Source: CAURNT01 sp963539215
Lineage (GTDB): Bacteria > Fusobacteriota > Fusobacteriia > Fusobacteriales > Leptotrichiaceae
Direction: 5' to 3'
Assembly (NCBI GenBank): GCA_963539215.1
Contig: CAUTJT010000005.1
Span: 1 to 64,000 of the forward strand
DNA: 64,000 nt
Position 1 is the first letter of the stretch. Each line of letters starts with the position of its first letter. Under the pieces are notes generated by a model. The model did no database searches. It was not told the DNA's origin and saw only the letters and a program-made list of their open reading frames with translations. Both the position numbers and the translations under genes were made by a program. Below, piece by piece: positions 60,844 to 64,000 of the stretch.

Positions 60844-61366
60844 AGAACTTTATACTCCTTTTTAAAATTTCATTGTTTACCTTATCTTTTAAATCTATAT
60901 TAGAATTAATATTTTCTTTACTTTTCAAATATTCTATATATTCAACTTCTTTTTTATTAAATCCTAACATTCTTAATTCTTTGCTATCCAGATCATTAAT
61001 ATTATATTTATTAAACACAGTTTCTGAAACAAAATAATATTTATTTATAGTATCTTTATCTTTTCTAGATAATCCATGAATTGATTCTATATCATATATA
61101 CTACCAATAAAACTCTTATACTTCTTAATTTTATTTATTTTAGATAAACTTATACCTATATCTCTTAAATCATTTAAATCTATCTTATTTATATCTTTAT
61201 TATCACTATTTTTTTCATCTTTTTCATTGTATATGATATATTCTTCATTTATATCTACACTTGGTGTAGAAGTATTTATTGTTTCTGCAAAATTTGTATA
61301 TTTATTTAAAAAATTTATTATTAGTACTAAAAATAATAAATATATTCCTCTACTAAATTTTTTCAC
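60836..61366 (-). CDS. Exported helix-hairpin-helix protein, ComEA-like
   Basis: 176 residues. An N-terminal hydrophobic signal or anchor (GIYLLFLVLIINFL) is followed by an Asn/Asp/Lys-rich linker and a degenerate helix-hairpin-helix region: NKIDLNDLRDIGISLSKINK, then SIYDIESIHGLSRKDKDTIN. ComEA-type proteins bind incoming DNA in the periplasm. A second HhH-like half follows. No other competence gene is in the window, so the role is uncertain. Overlaps hemZ by 14 bp. Confidence 0.65.
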   Translation of the reverse strand: MKKFSRGIYLLFLVLIINFLNKYTNFAETINTSTPSVDINEEYIIYNEKDEKNSDNKDINKIDLNDLRDIGISLSKINKIKKYKSFIGSIYDIESIHGLSRKDKDTINKYYFVSETVFNKYNINDLDSKELRMLGFNKKEVEYIEYLKSKENINSNIDLKDKVNNEILKRSIKFYE

Positions 61367-62735
61367 CCATCCCCCTTATAGCTTCTAACTTCTTATTCAA
61401 TCTATCTTCAAATTCATTTAACCACATCAATGGATCTTTAGAATTAATTTGTCTGATAATACAACCTTTTTTTATTATCTTAGTTATTCCTCCAGCCCCT
61501 ATTGCAATAACACTTTTATTTTCTTCTATCATCTCTATATTATATATCAATTGTTTACCTGGTAAACAATAACCTAAGTTTTCTCCAAAATCAAAAGAAT
61601 TTTTTTGTCTATATAAATAATACGGTATATATCCTTTTTCTTTTGTAACTTCTTTAATTTTAGATTCAATTTTTTCATAATCTAAATCTTTAGTTAAATT
61701 ATGCTTTTTCATTGTTAAATTAGATGCATTTTTTAATGCTAAATAATGGAAAGTTATATTTTCCGGACTATATTCCTTTAACTTTTCTAATGTATTTAAT
61801 ATATCCTCTGTATTTTCTTTAGGTAGACCTATTATGAAATCCATATTAATATCAAACCCAAGTTTTTTAGATATATTATATACTTCATTTAACTTTTCTA
61901 TATCATGATATCTATTAACTATTTTTAAAGTTTCTTCCTTAAAACTTTGAGGATTTATACTTATTCTACTTACACCATATTTTTTCATAATATTAAGTTT
62001 ATCCTCATCTAGTGTATCTATTCTTCCTGCTTCAAATGTATATTCCTTAATATTAGAAAAATCAAAATTTTCTTTTACCGTTTTTAAAAACTCTTCCATT
62101 TCATTAAGCTCAAGATAACTTGGTGTTCCTCCACCAACATAAATACTGTTAATCTTTATATCTAATTCCTTACAAAGTTTACCAACTTCTTCTGTTTCTT
62201 TAAGTATACTCGAAAAATATTCTTCATATCTTTCTTCATATTTTCCTCTTTTTAGATAAGCCGGGAATGAACAATAAGTACATTTTGTAGGACAAAAAGC
62301 AAACCCTATATATATACTCATACTTTCTTGATCTAAGAAATCTTTTGAGTTTTTAACTACACTTAATAACAAATCTACTTTTTCTTTACTAACTCCATAA
62401 ATGTATTCAAGTATATATTTAACCTTTAATTCATCATATTTTTTTAATAATTTTCTTGCAAGTTTAGTCGGTCTTACACCAACAAGAGTTCCCCATGGGA
62501 CAGATATATCATATATCTTTAAAACAGCTAATTTTTGCATTATATCAACTTGATTATCAATAATTTCTTCTTTATTAATATATATATTATCTCTACCATT
62601 TGTTGCTAAAATTTCTATTCTTCCATCTTCTTTAGTTACCTCTAAAAGAACTGTATCAAAATTATCTTTAAAAAAAACATAAAGAAATTCTTGCCATTTA
62701 TTATCATTTATTTCAAAATCAGAAATTACTTTCAT
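61353..62735 (-). CDS. hemZ: Radical SAM coproporphyrinogen III oxidase-like protein (HemZ)
   Basis: 460 residues from the ATG at 62735; a TTG three codons earlier is also possible. Radical SAM cluster motif FAFCPTKCTYCSFPAY near residues 148-160, followed by VGGGTPSYL and EAGRIDTL, typical of the HemW/HemN superfamily. The extended N-terminal domain (about 140 residues before the cluster) marks the HemZ subgroup. Whether it makes haem here is unclear, as no other haem genes are in the window. Overlaps folD. Confidence 0.88.
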   Translation of the reverse strand: MKVISDFEINDNKWQEFLYVFFKDNFDTVLLEVTKEDGRIEILATNGRDNIYINKEEIIDNQVDIMQKLAVLKIYDISVPWGTLVGVRPTKLARKLLKKYDELKVKYILEYIYGVSKEKVDLLLSVVKNSKDFLDQESMSIYIGFAFCPTKCTYCSFPAYLKRGKYEERYEEYFSSILKETEEVGKLCKELDIKINSIYVGGGTPSYLELNEMEEFLKTVKENFDFSNIKEYTFEAGRIDTLDEDKLNIMKKYGVSRISINPQSFKEETLKIVNRYHDIEKLNEVYNISKKLGFDINMDFIIGLPKENTEDILNTLEKLKEYSPENITFHYLALKNASNLTMKKHNLTKDLDYEKIESKIKEVTKEKGYIPYYLYRQKNSFDFGENLGYCLPGKQLIYNIEMIEENKSVIAIGAGGITKIIKKGCIIRQINSKDPLMWLNEFEDRLNKKLEAIRGMGEKI

Positions 62736-63582
62736 CCTTATCAACTCTCATTCTATATGATTTCAAAGTATTTTTCATAAGAGAAGCTATAGTCATTGGC
62801 CCTATACCACCAGGAACCGGTGTTATATATGATACAATATTTTTTATTTCTTCAAAATTTACATCTCCACAAAGTTTTCCATCAACTCTATTTATTCCCA
62901 CGTCTATAACAATAGCTCCTTTTTTTACATCATCTAAACCTATTAAATTAGGAACACCTGCTGCAGCTATTACTATGTCTGCATTTTTTAATTTTTCTCT
63001 CATATCTTTTGTTCTTGTATTACAAACTTGAACTGTAGCTCTTTTTTGTATTAATAAAAGTGCCATAGGTTTTCCAACTATATTACTTCTACCTACAATA
63101 ACCACATCCTTACCTTCAACATCTATATTATATTCATCAAGCAATTGCATAATACCATAAGGCGTACAAGATAAAAATCCAGTATTATCCCCAACTACCA
63201 TTTTACCTATATTATTAAAGTGAAATCCATCAACATCTTTATCTGGACTTATTGTATTTAAGACTTTTAATTCATCTATATGCTTAGGTAATGGTAATTG
63301 AACTAAAATTCCATCAAAACGTGTATCTTTATTTAATTTTTCTATTTCTTTTAACAACTCTTCTTCTGATATATTAGAAGAAAAATCTATTGTTTCTGTA
63401 AAAAAACCCACTTTTTCACAAGTCATTCTCTTATTTTTTACATAAACACGAGAGGCTTTATCATCACCAACTATAATTACAACAAGACCGGCACGTCTTC
63501 CATTTTTTTTAAACATTAAATCATGTTCTTTGCTAATTTCATCTAATATTTTATTAGATAAAGCCTTACCATCTAATATCAT
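62719..63582 (-). CDS. folD: Methylene-THF dehydrogenase/cyclohydrolase
   Basis: 287 residues. RVYVKNKRMTCEKVGF holds the cyclohydrolase Lys; VGRSNIVGKPMALLL and TPVPGGIGPMTIASLMKNT are family signatures. It links methylene-THF and formyl-THF, complementing fhs at 34304. Start overlaps the folA stop by 4 bp, showing coupling of the two folate genes. Confidence 0.97.
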   Translation of the reverse strand: MILDGKALSNKILDEISKEHDLMFKKNGRRAGLVVIIVGDDKASRVYVKNKRMTCEKVGFFTETIDFSSNISEEELLKEIEKLNKDTRFDGILVQLPLPKHIDELKVLNTISPDKDVDGFHFNNIGKMVVGDNTGFLSCTPYGIMQLLDEYNIDVEGKDVVIVGRSNIVGKPMALLLIQKRATVQVCNTRTKDMREKLKNADIVIAAAGVPNLIGLDDVKKGAIVIDVGINRVDGKLCGDVNFEEIKNIVSYITPVPGGIGPMTIASLMKNTLKSYRMRVDKDESNF

Positions 63583-64000
63583 TTATCCCCCTTTTTTACA
63601 TATCTACAAAATTTCCAACCAATATATTTTTCTTCTAATTCTACTTCCCATTCATCACTTATTTTTGGGAAAAATGTATCAGCTTCACCTTCAAAATCTA
63701 CATGGCTTACATAAAGCTTACTTACACAATTTGACTCTAGTGCCTTTTTATATATACTTGCTCCGCCTATAATAAAAATTTCTTCTTTTAAGTTAGATAA
63801 ATTTTTTATTAATTCATCAAAATCATTATATACTTCTATATCTAAATTAGACTTATCAAAATCTTCAAACGATAAAACTATATTTCTTCTATTTGGTAAA
63901 GGTCTCCCTATACTATCAAAGGTATTTTTCCCCATGATTATTGTTTTACCCGTTGTTATTTCTTTAAATTTTTTTAAATCTTCTGGAATATTCCACAATA
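63579..64000 (-). CDS. folA: Dihydrofolate reductase, N-terminus cut by window edge
   Basis: About 140 residues visible. It begins within the family motif LLWNIPEDLKKFKEIT-type stretch (LWNIPEDLKKFKEITTGKTI); the first visible codon is an internal Leu, so about 20-25 residues lie outside. GKNTFDSIGRPLPNRRNIVL and EIFIIGGASIYKKAL are diagnostic, and the WKFCRYVKK end is complete. Reduces dihydrofolate to THF. First visible gene of the overlapping operon running down to map. Confidence 0.95.
   Translation of the reverse strand, partial: LWNIPEDLKKFKEITTGKTIIMGKNTFDSIGRPLPNRRNIVLSFEDFDKSNLDIEVYNDFDELIKNLSNLKEEIFIIGGASIYKKALESNCVSKLYVSHVDFEGEADTFFPKISDEWEVELEEKYIGWKFCRYVKKGDK

Noticed and set aside
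1..64000. tRNA, rRNA or tmRNA genes
   Set aside because: Intergenic gaps were read on both strands; none shows a cloverleaf with a TTCGA-type arm or rRNA-like conserved sequence. A tRNA scan would settle this.

Overview
This window is a very AT-rich bacterial chromosome segment with tightly packed genes, almost all on the minus strand. The only plus-strand genes I support are a DUF2147 exported protein, fhs and a small outer-membrane-type protein. The gene content suggests Fusobacteriota, most likely Leptotrichiaceae (Sneathia/Streptobacillus type). The reasons are a Gram-negative envelope (giant trimeric autotransporter, outer-membrane-type beta proteins) combined with very low GC, an F-type ATP synthase with a Na+-type c subunit, a HemZ-like radical SAM protein, a NanK without its zinc motif, and an IS30 element. 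The genus is inferred, not proven.

Layout, low to high coordinate; transcription mostly runs from high to low. 1-3290: str operon (rpsL-rpsG-fusA-tuf, tuf cut by the window edge) with a consensus promoter and a structured leader. 3307-5489: PhnA/YjdM-type zinc-ribbon protein and an M3 oligopeptidase. 5530-12439: complete atp operon (I-B-E-F-H-A-G-D-C). 12478-23265: a 3381-residue YadA-type adhesin with recent internal duplications and an unusual coiled-coil tail after its membrane anchor, preceded by a small exported protein. 23438-25281: rpsP, a YhhQ/VUT queuosine-precursor transporter under a preQ1-I riboswitch, and a PTS EIIA. 25288-28273: a solitary peptide-binding lipoprotein, tsaE, and a DUF2147 protein.

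28290-34177: eno; a nucleoside salvage run (ribokinase plus two tandem nucleoside hydrolases); a TrmN6-like methylase; a shortened PSP1 protein; a RadC-like protein. 34239-36504: fhs and a small surface protein. 36488-44821: a ten-gene sialic acid operon with ABC importer (ATPase, binding protein, two permeases) and nanA/nanK/nanE plus a kelch mutarotase. It is punctuated by RNA hairpins that could set the ratio of its products. 45038-47545: an outer-membrane-type protein, a TIM-barrel protein of unknown role and an orphan LolD-like ATPase.

47574-52964 is the accessory region. It holds a decayed ADP-ribosylglycohydrolase, a pyrimidine-dimer glycosylase paired with a DUF1722 protein, a small Xre regulator with a SIR2-like protein (a candidate NAD-targeting defence module), a decayed IS30 element with both ends visible, and several short repeats. 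52965-56046 is guaB-guaA. 56106-64000 is a run of overlapping genes (folA-folD-hemZ-comEA-like-unknown-esterase-pip-HAD-adk-map), with a separate promoter for adk-map inside the end of the HAD gene.

The strongest items for follow-up are the SIR2-like/HTH module, the preQ1-I riboswitch, the tail beyond the adhesin anchor, and the hairpin-punctuated sialic acid operon. I saw no rRNA, tRNA or CRISPR array.
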